From Agrobacterium pusense (lineage in GTDB: Bacteria; Pseudomonadota; Alphaproteobacteria; Rhizobiales; Rhizobiaceae): a stretch of 64,000 nt of DNA. The first letter of the stretch is position 1, and every line of letters begins with the position of its first letter. Position numbers and translations under genes: made by a program. The stretch covers positions 682,001 to 746,000 of the forward strand of contig NZ_FNBB01000001.1 in assembly GCF_900102105.1 (NCBI RefSeq), read 5' to 3'. The notes under the pieces were generated by a model. That model was not told where the DNA came from, did no database searches, and worked only from the letters and a program-made list of their open reading frames with translations. Below are positions 15,594-24,412 of the stretch, piece by piece.

Positions 15594-17117
15594 ATGGAAA
15601 TGTCTCTGTCGCCGATCCGTAGGCCGTTCTTATTCGCCGGGGCAGCCTGTCTTTTGGCGACGGCGACGCTTGCCGCATCCTTGCGTGACGATCTGACGGA
15701 AAATGACAGAAACCGCGTTCTTGCCGTAACCGCTCCGGCAATCGATTTTACCGGCCCGGAGCCTTTCGAAGCCATGTCTGGCGGGGCGTCGACCAATACC
15801 AACAGAACTGACAGCAACGCGTTTTCCCATCCGTCAGCCACCATGCCCCCGAAGCGGAGGCAGGATTTTAAGCTTGGCAACGCGCTGTTTCAGAAATTGT
15901 GGGTCTCTTCTCCTTCTTCCACGCAGGCTTCAGACGGTTTGGGGCCGCTCTTCAACGCCCGATCCTGCCAGACGTGCCATGTGAAGGATGGCAGGGGCCG
16001 TCCGCCTCTTGCCGGCGAAGACGCCGTCTCTCTGTTTCTACGGCTGGCAAGGCCGGCTCGAGACGAGGCGGAACGGACGGCGATCGCGCGCCATGAAGTG
16101 TTGAACTTTCCTGACGACACTTATGGACGGCAGCTTCAGAATCTTGCCATTCCCGGCCTTGAGGCCGAGGGCAAGGCTGTCATCACCTATACGGAAAAGC
16201 GAGTGTCCCTGGCGGATGGTGAGATGGTGACGTTGCGCCAGCCTGATTATGCCGTGGCAGAGTTGAAATATGGCCCGCTCAGCGCCGATACTTCGCTGTC
16301 AGCACGCATTGCCATGCCGACCCTTGGGCTTGGCTTGATAGAAGCTATCAGCGACACCGATATTCTGGCCAACGCCGATCCGGACGACAAGAATGGGGAC
16401 GGCATTCAAGGACGTCCCGCTTGGGTCAAGGATCATCGCACCGGCGAAACGAAACTCGGGAGGTTTGGTTGGAAAGCTCAGAACGCGAGCGTACGCGACC
16501 AGAGCGCAAGCGCTTTCTCCCACGATATCGGCATCTCCACACCGGATGCGTCGAATGCCTATGGCGACTGTACCGACAGGCAGAAAAAATGTCTCGCCAT
16601 GCCAACGGGCGTGCAACCGCGGCTCGGGCCAGTGGAGGCGCCGGATCAGGTTCTCGATCTCGTGACCTTCTACACTGAAAACCTCGCCGTGCCGCAACGG
16701 CGTGATGTCGGTGAGCCGATGGTGCTGCGGGGCAAGCAACTCTTTTACGCATCAGGCTGCACGGCCTGCCACACCCCCAAATTCGTCACCCGACGCGATG
16801 CCGCCGATCCGATGCATGCATTTCAGCTTATCTGGCCCTATTCCGATTTTCTGCTGCATGACATGGGAGAGGAGCTTGCCGATGGCCAACAGGTGGGCGA
16901 AGCAAGCGGACGACACTGGCGGACCCAGCCTCTCTGGGGCATAGGTCTGACAGAACGCGTGAATGGCAATGGTTTTTACCTACATGACGGGCGCGCACGC
17001 AGCCTGACGGAAGCGATATTATGGCATGGCGGCGAAGGGCAGAAAGCGCGCGACGCCTTTGCCGTCTTGAAAAAATCCGACCGGCAGGCTTTGCTGGCCT
17101 TTCTGGAGTCTCTTTAA
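15594..17117 (+). CDS. di-haem oxidoreductase family protein (DUF1111, periplasmic cytochrome)
   Basis: Exported protein of 507 aa; signal peptide MEMSLSPIRRPFLFAGAACLLATATLAAS. Two c-type haem sites are visible: CQTCH (125-129) in LFNARSCQTCHVKDGRGRPP and CTACH (389-393) in FYASGCTACHTPKF. The distal part LWGIGLTERVNG-FYLHDGRARSLTEAILWHGGE matches the di-haem thiol-oxidoreductase/peroxidase-like family. A second ATG at 15600 is an equally possible start. The stop overlaps the ATG of the second imelysin by one base, showing tight coupling. A periplasmic redox role, perhaps with iron oxidation state, is inferred from context only. Confidence 0.88.
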   Translation: MEMSLSPIRRPFLFAGAACLLATATLAASLRDDLTENDRNRVLAVTAPAIDFTGPEPFEAMSGGASTNTNRTDSNAFSHPSATMPPKRRQDFKLGNALFQKLWVSSPSSTQASDGLGPLFNARSCQTCHVKDGRGRPPLAGEDAVSLFLRLARPARDEAERTAIARHEVLNFPDDTYGRQLQNLAIPGLEAEGKAVITYTEKRVSLADGEMVTLRQPDYAVAELKYGPLSADTSLSARIAMPTLGLGLIEAISDTDILANADPDDKNGDGIQGRPAWVKDHRTGETKLGRFGWKAQNASVRDQSASAFSHDIGISTPDASNAYGDCTDRQKKCLAMPTGVQPRLGPVEAPDQVLDLVTFYTENLAVPQRRDVGEPMVLRGKQLFYASGCTACHTPKFVTRRDAADPMHAFQLIWPYSDFLLHDMGEELADGQQVGEASGRHWRTQPLWGIGLTERVNGNGFYLHDGRARSLTEAILWHGGEGQKARDAFAVLKKSDRQALLAFLESL

Positions 17118-18238
17118 TGAAAAAAGCCATGCGAAAAATCTCCGGCCTCATATCCGTACTGATGCTTTTGACCACACAGCCGGCCATGGCCCAGGATGTG
17201 GAACTGATGCCGCCGCCACCGCTCGACCCCGCACAGGTACGCGGCGTCATGGAAAAGGCAGTGAACGGCTTCATCAGACCCGGCTACGACCACTTCCGAC
17301 GCTCGGCAGAGACGCTGGAGGACAGCATGAAGGCTTTCTGCGCGGCGCCTTCTGCTACGACGGAGAAGACGGCGAAGGACGCCTTTGCCGATACCGTCTC
17401 AAGCTGGTCGACCATAGAGATCGTGCGTGTCGGCCCTGTCATCGAACAGAACCGTTTCGAGCGCGTCCTTTATTATCCCGATAAGAAGGGGCTCGGACTG
17501 AAACAGGTTCAGCGTTACCTTTCCGACAAGGATGAAAGCGTTACCACCGCTGAAGGCCTGAGTGGCAAGAGCGTTGCCGCACAGGGGCTTGGCGCTCTCG
17601 AATTCATTCTCTACGGCACCGGCGCGGACGAACTTCTTGATAAGAAGGGCGATTTCCGCTGCCGTTTCGGAGTCGCCATTGCCGGCAATATCGCCGATGT
17701 CGCTGCAGAGCTTTCCGATAGCTGGAACGCGGCCGATGGCGCACAGAAAAACTGGACGCAGCCAAGGCCTGATAACCCCGTCTTCCGCGACGAACGAGAG
17801 GCGCTGGTTGCCCTGCTCGGCATTCTGGTGCACGGCGCCGAGGCGATCCGCGACCAGCGGATCGAGACCTTTTACAAGGGGCCGGACAAGGCGACGTTTG
17901 CCCGCACCGCCATTTACTGGCGGTCTGGCCTGACATGGAGAAGCATCTCCACAAACATCAAGGCCATTCAGACACTGCTGCATACCGCCGATATGGCCGA
18001 ACTCGTCCCCCCCGACCAACGCTCCATCGTGAATTCCATCGACTTCATTGCCAAATCGATGATCCGCGTGGCCGGGACAATCGATGCAGATGTGCAAAAG
18101 GCGCTGGATCAGAACGATCAGCGAGCGAAGGTGGATTATCTTCTGCTGAACGGCAAAGACCTTATCTACCGGTTAAACGATCAATATGGCAGCGCGATTG
18201 GCCTCAGTTCCGGCTTTTCTTTCGCCGATGGGGATTGA
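17117..18238 (+). CDS. imelysin family protein with degenerate HxxE motif
   Basis: Exported imelysin-like protein, 373 aa, with signal peptide MKKAMRKISGLISVLMLLTTQPAMA. Compared with the first imelysin, the GxHxxE signature reads GLGALE (157-162): the histidine position is glycine while the glutamate is kept. The rest fits the family, for example SSWSTIEIVRVGPVIEQNRFERVLYYPD. The ATG overlaps the TAA of the di-haem gene (TAATG). Presence of one HxxE and one HxxE-less imelysin in the same operon suggests division of labour, such as metal binding versus scaffold, but this is inference. Confidence 0.87.
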   Translation: MKKAMRKISGLISVLMLLTTQPAMAQDVELMPPPPLDPAQVRGVMEKAVNGFIRPGYDHFRRSAETLEDSMKAFCAAPSATTEKTAKDAFADTVSSWSTIEIVRVGPVIEQNRFERVLYYPDKKGLGLKQVQRYLSDKDESVTTAEGLSGKSVAAQGLGALEFILYGTGADELLDKKGDFRCRFGVAIAGNIADVAAELSDSWNAADGAQKNWTQPRPDNPVFRDEREALVALLGILVHGAEAIRDQRIETFYKGPDKATFARTAIYWRSGLTWRSISTNIKAIQTLLHTADMAELVPPDQRSIVNSIDFIAKSMIRVAGTIDADVQKALDQNDQRAKVDYLLLNGKDLIYRLNDQYGSAIGLSSGFSFADGD

Positions 18239-18242
18239 GCCG

Positions 18243-19337
18243 ATGATCTCCGGCACCAGGCGGACACTGATAGATCGGCGCAGCTTCATCAAAGCGGCGG
18301 GAGTTTCCTTCCTGACCGCCTTGGCTCCCCGTCCACTTTATGCGCTTGAGCGGACAGACGCGGTCTTTGCGTCTGCCTTCCGCGCCCGTGACGGGTCCTA
18401 CGGCATTGCGACGGTGAGCGAGGGCGGCGAGATCATCGACCGCGTCACGCTTCCTGCCCGCGCCCATGGAATGGCGACGAGCCGCGCGACCGGCATGACC
18501 GTGGCCTTTGCCCGCCGGCCGGGGACATTCTTTATGGCCTTCGACCCCGGGGGGCATCGCGAACCGATCGTGATGCACACGCCGGAAAACCGCCATTTCT
18601 ACGGTCATGGACAGTTTTCGCCAGATGGGTCGATCCTCTATGCCAGCGAAAACGACTTCGACGGCAATCGTGGCGTTATCGGGCTCTATGACGCCAGAAA
18701 CGGCTTCATACGCATCGGCGAATATGACGCGCATGGCGTCGGCACGCACGACATGACGGTGAGCGACGACGGGCGAACGATCATCATCGCAAATGGTGGT
18801 ATCGAAACCCATCCGGATTTCGGCCGCACCAAGCTCAACGTCGACAGGATGCAACCTGCTCTCGTGCTGCTGGACGCCGCAACCGGCCATTTGATTCAGA
18901 AACACGCGATGCCGAACGGACTGCGGCAGCTATCCACACGTCATGTCGATATCGGGGATGACGGGCGCATCTGGTTCGCCTGCCAGTATGAAGGACCGCG
19001 CAACGATCTTCCGCCACTTGTCGGCCATTTCTCTAGGGGTGAGGAAGTAACCTTTGTGGATCTGCCGGAAGAAACAACGGTCCGCCTTGCCAATTATGTG
19101 GGTGCGATCGCCGTCAACCGACGCGATCAGCTGGTTGGCCTGACCTCGCCCAACGGCAACGCCGCCGTGACGCTGGATGCAAAAACCGGGCGTGTGGTTT
19201 CCGAGACGACAGTGCGGGACGCGGCAGGTGTTGCGCCCGCCTTAAGAGGCATCGCGGTTTCGTCCTATCAGGGGTTTTTCGGAACCCGGCGCAGCGATGT
19301 GGCATGGGACCAGCACATCGTGCGGCTATCCAGCTAA
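18243..19337 (+). CDS. DUF1513 family Tat-exported beta-propeller protein
   Basis: Protein of 364 aa with a twin-arginine-type leader, TLIDRRSFIKAAGVSFLTALAP. The mature domain has repeated propeller-like blades (FASAFRARDGSYGIATVSEGG, GHGQFSPDGSILYASENDFDG, HDMTVSDDGRTIIIANGGI, ISTRHVDIGDDGRIWFACQYEG-like). DUF1513 genes commonly close imelysin/di-haem operons. ATG 18243 starts 4 bp after the upstream stop, with GGGA in the right place; an in-frame ATG at 18228 is the alternative. Tat export suggests folding or cofactor loading in the cytoplasm. No catalytic role is known. Confidence 0.85.
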   Translation: MISGTRRTLIDRRSFIKAAGVSFLTALAPRPLYALERTDAVFASAFRARDGSYGIATVSEGGEIIDRVTLPARAHGMATSRATGMTVAFARRPGTFFMAFDPGGHREPIVMHTPENRHFYGHGQFSPDGSILYASENDFDGNRGVIGLYDARNGFIRIGEYDAHGVGTHDMTVSDDGRTIIIANGGIETHPDFGRTKLNVDRMQPALVLLDAATGHLIQKHAMPNGLRQLSTRHVDIGDDGRIWFACQYEGPRNDLPPLVGHFSRGEEVTFVDLPEETTVRLANYVGAIAVNRRDQLVGLTSPNGNAAVTLDAKTGRVVSETTVRDAAGVAPALRGIAVSSYQGFFGTRRSDVAWDQHIVRLSS

Positions 19338-19388
19338 AATATTGAAAAAACAGGGGAACAAAAGCCCAGCCGGCGCATTGGACCGATC

Positions 19389-19841
19389 ATGAGAAATCTT
19401 GCGATCTATATTGTCTTTGTGGTTGTCGTTGTTGCCGTAGGGGCGTTGATCGGCGTCAACAATGTGCCCGGCGAATGGTATCAATCGCTGCAGAAGCCTT
19501 TCTTCAATCCGCCCAACTGGATTTTCGGGCCTGTCTGGACCGCGCTTTACGTGCTGATCGGCGTTGCTGGCGCGCGGACATGGATTCGCAAGCCGATGGG
19601 AACGCGCATGCGGCTCTGGTTCACCCAGATGGTACTGAACTTTCTGTGGTCGCCGATCTTTTTCGGCATGCAAAGTCCGGCTGGCGCATTGATTGTCATC
19701 ATCCCGATGCTGATCAGCATCGTCGCCTTTATAGCGCTTTCCTATCGTCGTGACCGCATATCAATGTGGCTTTTCGTACCCTATGCCGTATGGGTCGCCT
19801 TTGCGACGGTGCTCAACGCAAGCATCGGCATGCTTAACTAA
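19389..19841 (+). CDS. tspO: TspO/MBR family protein
   Basis: Five-helix membrane protein of 150 aa in the translocator-protein/peripheral benzodiazepine receptor family, which binds porphyrins and affects stress and tetrapyrrole regulation. The diagnostic stretch is WYQSLQKPFFNPPNWIFGPVW followed by TALYVLIGVAGA, and the end VPYAVWVAFATVLNASIGMLN is also typical. ATG 19389 sits 51 bp after the DUF1513 stop. Co-transcription with the iron-linked operon is possible but unproven. Confidence 0.93.
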   Translation: MRNLAIYIVFVVVVVAVGALIGVNNVPGEWYQSLQKPFFNPPNWIFGPVWTALYVLIGVAGARTWIRKPMGTRMRLWFTQMVLNFLWSPIFFGMQSPAGALIVIIPMLISIVAFIALSYRRDRISMWLFVPYAVWVAFATVLNASIGMLN

Positions 19842-19848
19842 AGTGCTT

Positions 19849-19871
19849 GCGCATTTCCAAAGGAAAAGCGC
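19849..19871. repeat. short palindrome GCGCATTTCC-AAA-GGAAAAGCGC
   Basis: A near-perfect hairpin (one A/A mismatch in each 10-base arm) just after tspO, followed by a loose T-rich stretch. GCATTTCC-type palindromes recur between genes in rhizobia; here it may also act as the tspO terminator. Confidence 0.5.
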
Positions 19872-19974
19872 GCTGGATTTTTCCTAATTTCTCTAATTTG
19901 CCGCATCGCCCTTGTCTTGCCTGCCGCCCCGCGCCATGTCAGTTTGCGATGAGGCAGAAGCAGGCAGGCAGGCC

Positions 19975-20424
19975 ATGGAGATCACTGATCCCGGCGATTT
20001 TCGTCAGCGGATAGAAAGAAGCTTTGCGCGGCAGGGCGTGGTTCAGGCGATTAACGCCGAAATCAGCCGTATCGAACACCGGCTGGTGGAAATCGAACTC
20101 CCTTTTCATGAAAAGCTGACGCAGCAGCACGGCATACTGCATGCGGGTGTCATCGCCGCCGGTCTGGATACCGCCTGCACCTATGCCGCCTATACGATCA
20201 TTGAGCCGGAAGCCTCGCTGCTGACCATCGAGTTCAAGGTGAACCTCATGTCGCCGGGACGCGGCGAGCGGTTTCTGTTTCGCGGCGAGATCATCAAGCC
20301 CGGCAATAATCTTATCGTCGCCGATGGCCGCGCCTATGCCCTGTCCGATGGGCCGGCAAAGCTGATAGCCTCAATGACGGGCACGATGATGGTGGTGAAA
20401 GGACGCGAGGATATTACCGGATGA
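19975..20424 (+). CDS. PaaI-type hotdog-fold thioesterase
   Basis: Cytoplasmic acyl-CoA thioesterase-like protein, 149 aa from the ATG at 19975. The hotdog signature is QQHGILHAGVIAAGLDTACTYAA (with HxGxxxxxxD), then LLTIEFKVNLMSPGRGE and GRAYALSDGPAKLIASMTGTMMVV. In-frame ATGs at 19936 and 19912 would add a non-conserved leader. The stop overlaps the next gene's ATG (ATGA), so translation of the two is coupled. Substrate unknown. Confidence 0.87.
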   Translation: MEITDPGDFRQRIERSFARQGVVQAINAEISRIEHRLVEIELPFHEKLTQQHGILHAGVIAAGLDTACTYAAYTIIEPEASLLTIEFKVNLMSPGRGERFLFRGEIIKPGNNLIVADGRAYALSDGPAKLIASMTGTMMVVKGREDITG

Positions 20425-21059
20425 GCTACCGGCTTTCGCACGTCGCCGATAAATCCATTCTTTTCGTCATGGCGGCTTCTGCCGAATACGGCCCCCACCT
20501 TCAGGCGCGCATTACGCCCCTGATGACCGGCGTCGGCCCGGTTGAAGCGGCCATTTCGGTGACGGCCGTTCTTGCTGGTCTCGATGCGGCTGACCATCTG
20601 CCCGACCTCGTCGTTTCGCTCGGCTCCGCCGGTTCCCGCACGCTCGAACAGACCGCAATCTACCAGGCAGTGTCGGTTTCTTATCGTGACATGGATGCCT
20701 CTCCCTTCGGTTTTGCGAAGGGTTGCACACCGTTTCTCGACCTGCCGGCGGAGGTGGCCTTGCCATTGCGGATACCCGACGTTGCCGGGGCGCGGCTTTC
20801 CACCGGCGCCAACGTCGTTTCCGGCGAGGCCTATGGGCTGATCGACGCCGATATGGTGGAAATGGAGACATATGCAGTTTTAAGAGCATGCCAGCGTTTC
20901 GGTTTACCGCTGATTGGCCTGCGCGGTATTTCCGACGGCAAGGCCGATGTGAAACACGTGAATGACTGGACCGAGTATCTGCACATCATCGATGAAAAAC
21001 TGGCGAATGCCGTTGACCGGCTCTGTCGCGCTATCGAAGACGGCGCGATAGCCCTCTGA
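20421..21059 (+). CDS. mtnN: 5'-methylthioadenosine/S-adenosylhomocysteine nucleosidase family
   Basis: Purine nucleoside phosphorylase-fold enzyme that cleaves MTA/SAH to adenine and the thioribose moiety. The 212-aa protein is shorter than the E. coli enzyme but retains TGVGPVEAAISVTAVLAGL (ligand loop), SLGSAGSRTLEQTAIY, DMVEMETYAVLRACQ with the substrate-contacting MExE and Asp in RGISDGKADVKH. It overlaps the thioesterase gene by four bases. Confidence 0.85.
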   Translation: MSYRLSHVADKSILFVMAASAEYGPHLQARITPLMTGVGPVEAAISVTAVLAGLDAADHLPDLVVSLGSAGSRTLEQTAIYQAVSVSYRDMDASPFGFAKGCTPFLDLPAEVALPLRIPDVAGARLSTGANVVSGEAYGLIDADMVEMETYAVLRACQRFGLPLIGLRGISDGKADVKHVNDWTEYLHIIDEKLANAVDRLCRAIEDGAIAL

Positions 21060-21141
21060 ACCTTGCGATTTTCGCGATTTTCTATCGTTTGCCACCCGCT
21101 TCCGGGTTGCCTAAAGCCGCCATTTTCTTTAAAGGCTCGCC

Positions 21142-22719
21142 ATGACCCAGATAGCCCATCCCGACAGCATTCTCATCATCGATTTCGGCAGCCAGGTGAC
21201 GCAGCTGATTGCGCGCCGCATCCGCGAAGCCGGGGTCTATTGCGAAATCCACCCGTTCCAGAATGCCGCAGAGGCGTTTGAGAAACTTCAGCCCAAGGGC
21301 GTGATCTTCTCCGGCGGCCCCGCATCTGTCACGGCGGAAGGAAGCCCGCGCGCGCCGCAGGCAGTGTTCGACAGCAAGGTACCGATCCTCGGCATCTGCT
21401 ATGGCCAGCAGACACTGTGCACACAGCTCGGCGGCGTTGTCGAGGGCGGCCATGCGGCGGAATTCGGCCGCGCCGATATCGACATCAAGAAGGCTAGCCC
21501 GCTGTTCGACGGCTTCTGGGAGCAGGGCAAAAGCTACCCGGTGTGGATGAGCCATGGCGACCGCGTGACGAAGCTGCCGGAAGGTTTCGAGGTCATCGCA
21601 ACCTCCGAAAACGCACCGTTCGCCATCGCAGCGGACGAGACGCGCCACTATTACTCCACCATGTTCCATCCGGAAGTGGTGCATACGCCCGATGGCGGCA
21701 AGCTGCTGTCAAACTTCGTGCACAAGATCGTTGGCCTGAAATCCGACTGGACGATGGCGGCCTATCGCGCCGAGATGATCCGCAAGATCCGCGAGCAGGT
21801 CGGCACCGGCCGGGTACTCTGTGCACTTTCAGGCGGCGTCGATTCTTCGGTTGCAGCTATTCTCATTCATGAGGCTATCGGCGACCAGCTGACCTGCGTT
21901 TACGTCGATCATGGGCTGATGCGGCTTGGGGAAAGCGAACAGGTCGTCGGCATGTTCCGCGACCACTACAATATTCCGCTTGTTCATGTGGACGCATCCG
22001 ACCTGTTCCTCGGCGAACTCTCCGGCGTTTCCGATCCGGAAGTGAAGCGCAAGACCATCGGCCGTCTGTTCATCGAGGTTTTCGAGGCCGAAGCGGCCAA
22101 GATTGCCGCCGATGGCAAGGGTGCTCCGAACTTCCTCGCGCAGGGCACGCTCTACCCCGACGTCATCGAAAGTGTCTCCTTCTCCGGCGGCCCTTCGGTG
22201 ACCATCAAGAGCCACCACAATGTCGGCGGTCTTCCCGAGCGCATGAACATGCAGCTCGTCGAGCCGCTGCGTGAACTCTTCAAGGATGAAGTGCGCGCTC
22301 TTGGCCGCGAACTCGGCCTGCCGGAAAGCTTCATCGGCCGCCATCCCTTCCCCGGTCCGGGTCTTGCGATCCGATGCCCCGGTGCGATTACCCGTGAAAA
22401 GCTCGATATCCTGCGTAAAGCGGATGCGATCTATCTCGACGAGATCCGCAAGGCCGGTCTTTACGACACCATCTGGCAGGCTTTCGCCGTGCTGCTGCCG
22501 GTCCAGACTGTTGGCGTCATGGGCGACTACCGAACCTATGACTTCGTCTGTGCGCTGCGCGCGGTGACCTCAGTGGACGGCATGACTGCGGATTTCTATC
22601 CCTACGACATGAACTTCCTCGGCCGTGCGGCAACCCGCATCATCAACGAAGTGCGCGGCATCAACCGTGTCGTCTACGATGTCACGAGCAAGCCGCCCGG
22701 CACGATCGAGTGGGAATAG
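21142..22719 (+). CDS. guaA: GMP synthase (glutamine-hydrolysing)
   Basis: Amidates XMP to GMP. The 525-aa protein has the N-terminal class I glutamine amidotransferase with catalytic Cys86 in GICYGQQ and His176/Glu178 in FHPEV. The ATP-pyrophosphatase domain has the P-loop SGGVDSS (230-236). The C-terminal dimerisation domain ends [10 protein letters not shown], the universal GuaA terminus. It is a single gene with its own hairpins downstream. Confidence 0.98.
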   Translation: MTQIAHPDSILIIDFGSQVTQLIARRIREAGVYCEIHPFQNAAEAFEKLQPKGVIFSGGPASVTAEGSPRAPQAVFDSKVPILGICYGQQTLCTQLGGVVEGGHAAEFGRADIDIKKASPLFDGFWEQGKSYPVWMSHGDRVTKLPEGFEVIATSENAPFAIAADETRHYYSTMFHPEVVHTPDGGKLLSNFVHKIVGLKSDWTMAAYRAEMIRKIREQVGTGRVLCALSGGVDSSVAAILIHEAIGDQLTCVYVDHGLMRLGESEQVVGMFRDHYNIPLVHVDASDLFLGELSGVSDPEVKRKTIGRLFIEVFEAEAAKIAADGKGAPNFLAQGTLYPDVIESVSFSGGPSVTIKSHHNVGGLPERMNMQLVEPLRELFKDEVRALGRELGLPESFIGRHPFPGPGLAIRCPGAITREKLDILRKADAIYLDEIRKAGLYDTIWQAFAVLLPVQTVGVMGDYRTYDFVCALRAVTSVDGMTADFYPYDMNFLGRAATRIINEVRGINRVVYDVTSKPPGTIEWE

Positions 22720-22729
22720 GACCATACTC

Positions 22730-22811
22730 GATACGGTGAGGTTGCTGCCGCAACGCCACCGTATCTAAGGAAGAAAGACGACGCCGCGACTAGTTCGCGG
22801 CGTTTTTGTTT
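22730..22811 (+). terminator. guaA terminator region with two hairpins
   Basis: A first stem, GATACGGTG (22730-22738) with CACCGTATC (22757-22765), is followed by the true terminator, ACGCCGCG (22781-22788) with CGCGGCGT (22796-22803) and a T-rich tail. The second stem overlaps the stop of the converging minus-strand membrane-protein gene. Confidence 0.8.
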
Positions 22812-23278
22812 TGTCGGATGAGATAGATCATCTGGGCAGTCAGGCCGACCACGAGGATCGCCAGCAATCCTGCCTGGGCGCCGAGAAGCAGCGGCGATTT
22901 CAGGTCTGTCACTATCGGATGACCGTCGGGAACACGGCGCAGAATTTCACTCACCGTCGGGACCATCAACAGAAACGCGGTAATGCTGAGACAGATGGTT
23001 TCAATATATCTGGCGATACGCGTTGAACCCAGAACGCGTTCGATACCGTAGCCTGCAAGCAAGAACAGGATGGTCAGAACGCCAACGACGTAGCTGATTG
23101 GCTGATGCGCCACAAGAAAGACAGTTGCAGCGCCAATCAGCATGGACACAAAGTAGATTGCCCCGGGCGTGGATCGGGGGACGATGCGACCGTAACGGGT
23201 AAACATGAAAATGGCCGCTGGAATGGCCGGCAGGCTGCCGAGCGTGTGGATCCAGCCAAGCGAAGAAATACCGAACAT
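22790..23278 (-). CDS. multi-pass membrane protein of unknown function, 162 aa
   Basis: Four to five hydrophobic helices can be read: IHTLGSLPAIPAAIFMF, GAIYFVSMLIGAATVFLVA, ISYVVGVLTILFLLAGYG, ETICLSITAFLLMVPTVSE and LLAILVVGLTAQMIYLI. A short basic tail (RQNKNAAN) ends it. No enzymatic motif is visible and I do not recognise the family with confidence. It lies 139 bp downstream of a TetR gene on the same strand, so it may be under that repressor's control. Confidence 0.75.
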   Translation of the reverse strand: MFGISSLGWIHTLGSLPAIPAAIFMFTRYGRIVPRSTPGAIYFVSMLIGAATVFLVAHQPISYVVGVLTILFLLAGYGIERVLGSTRIARYIETICLSITAFLLMVPTVSEILRRVPDGHPIVTDLKSPLLLGAQAGLLAILVVGLTAQMIYLIRQNKNAAN

Positions 23279-23417
23279 GCGAAATTGCCTTTCTCTTCCT
23301 GAAAGATGGGGTGGTCCGGAACGCAGATTGTCGCCGGCATGTCTGCCAGAGCAGCGTCATTAGTTGATCGGTCGGTCCCGTTTGGGTCATGCGTCGACGC
23401 CCCTCGCAAGATGCAGT

Positions 23418-23996
23418 TCAAGCGGTGATGCGCTCCAGCATCGGGCGGGTTATGGCGCCAAAGCTTGCGGCATCGCCATGTGCGCGCGCTGAGAGCATTG
23501 CGCCGTGCACGGTGGCCATGAACATCTCAGCATTGACCCGCGCTGTGCCGGTTAGTGCAAGGCGCCCCTGGGAAGCGCCGCGCTCCAGCACGGCTGTAAG
23601 CCAGTCCGAGAGACTCCGAAAATGCGCACGCACCTCGAAAACGACCGCTTCGGGAAGAATCGGTATTTCGCCGGCAAGCAGCGCACAGACGCAGAAGGGG
23701 TGGGTTGCATCGGCGATGCAGCGCTCCCAATAGCCGATATAGGCGCGAAGCTGCTCCAGCGGATCTGGAATGTGCTGCTCCAGCGCGGCGATACCGGCTT
23801 CGGCCTCGTGCCTGTACTGCGACACCAGTTTCGCGACCAAGTCCGCCTTGCTGGGAAAATGGTGATGAATACTCGCGTTACGAATGCCGACTACATGGGA
23901 AATATCGGCGTAGCTAAAACTATTATAGCCCCCTCTTACAATCAGGGTCCGGGCGCACTGGAGAATGTCATCGGCTTTGGTATTAGAGCTTTTCAT
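23418..23996 (-). CDS. TetR/AcrR family transcriptional regulator
   Basis: Repressor of 192 aa. The N-terminal helix-turn-helix is clear: ADDILQCARTLIVRGGYNSFSYADISHVVGIRNASIHHHFPSKADLVAKLV. The C-terminal ligand domain is divergent and contains C-x-C near FCVCALLAGE, so a reactive-electrophile sensor is possible. The ATG at 23996 is preferred to a GTG 9 bp upstream because the operator palindrome begins 10 bp further on. It faces a decayed methyltransferase remnant and precedes a membrane-protein gene. Confidence 0.9.
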   Translation of the reverse strand: MKSSNTKADDILQCARTLIVRGGYNSFSYADISHVVGIRNASIHHHFPSKADLVAKLVSQYRHEAEAGIAALEQHIPDPLEQLRAYIGYWERCIADATHPFCVCALLAGEIPILPEAVVFEVRAHFRSLSDWLTAVLERGASQGRLALTGTARVNAEMFMATVHGAMLSARAHGDAASFGAITRPMLERITA

Positions 23997-24005
23997 GTCT
24001 CTCAC

Positions 24006-24023
24006 CTACCAACTAGTAGGTAG
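24006..24023. promoter_or_regulatory. TetR operator palindrome
   Basis: CTACC-A-ACTAGT-A-GGTAG, an 18-bp palindrome symmetric except for the paired A/A positions, placed 9 bp upstream of the tetR ATG. TetR-family operators with the core TACC-N-ACTAGT-N-GGTA are known. Autoregulation is the simplest reading. Confidence 0.75.
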
Positions 24024-24156
24024 AATGTCAAACGCGTTCTTTGCGGTGAATAAGCCCCGGCGATGGGATCCGAATGAGGATCGACCCCGACGACCACAGG
24101 CGGAGAACCATGAAATAAAGGCATGCCCTCCGCCATTGCCCCGTCACTGCCTGGCC

Positions 24157-24330
24157 CCCATCGACATGCCACTCGCATTGGCTTCTCGGTTGGCCCTGCT
24201 TCCCGCCGCCTTCGCTAGCGGATTGCTGGTCCTGCGGACCAGCTGAGATCGTCTGTCCCAGACCGAGTTGCCGGGTTATACGGATTGCGTTCGCGAAAGG
24301 CCGTATCGGATATTGCCCGGCACATGGTGA
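24157..24330 (+). pseudogene. 3' remnant of an isoprenylcysteine O-methyltransferase-like membrane protein
   Basis: One frame reads APIDMPLALASRLALLPAAF then GLLVLRTS, a TGA at 24244-24246, then DRLSQTELPGYTDC and PYRILPGTW, ending at 24328-24330. The family typically ends MPLALGS..., VLRTxxEDRxLxxELPGYxxYxxRVRYRLxPGxW, so the order and spacing match across the in-frame stop. No homologous 5' part is seen upstream of about 24157, so this is a truncated remnant. It is transcribed away from tetR, whose operator lies between them, suggesting the lost gene was once the repressor's target. Confidence 0.6.
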
Positions 24331-24412
24331 AGTTTTGTTCGCTTTTTGTTCTTCCAATTTTCCTCGGCGATGATAATATTGCGGCCTTGAGCAAAGGCCG
24401 TGGAGCATCGTC
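24331..24412. promoter_or_regulatory. likely promoter region of the LigT-like gene
   Basis: AT-rich stretch with TTGTTCGC and TTTTTGTTC words and GATAATATTG about 30 bp before the GTG start. No regulator site is recognised. Confidence 0.35.

Noticed and set aside
14468..15880. 470-codon open frame antisense to the first imelysin
   Set aside because: Antisense shadow without ribosome site or recognisable domain; the plus-strand imelysin has a signal peptide and a family motif.
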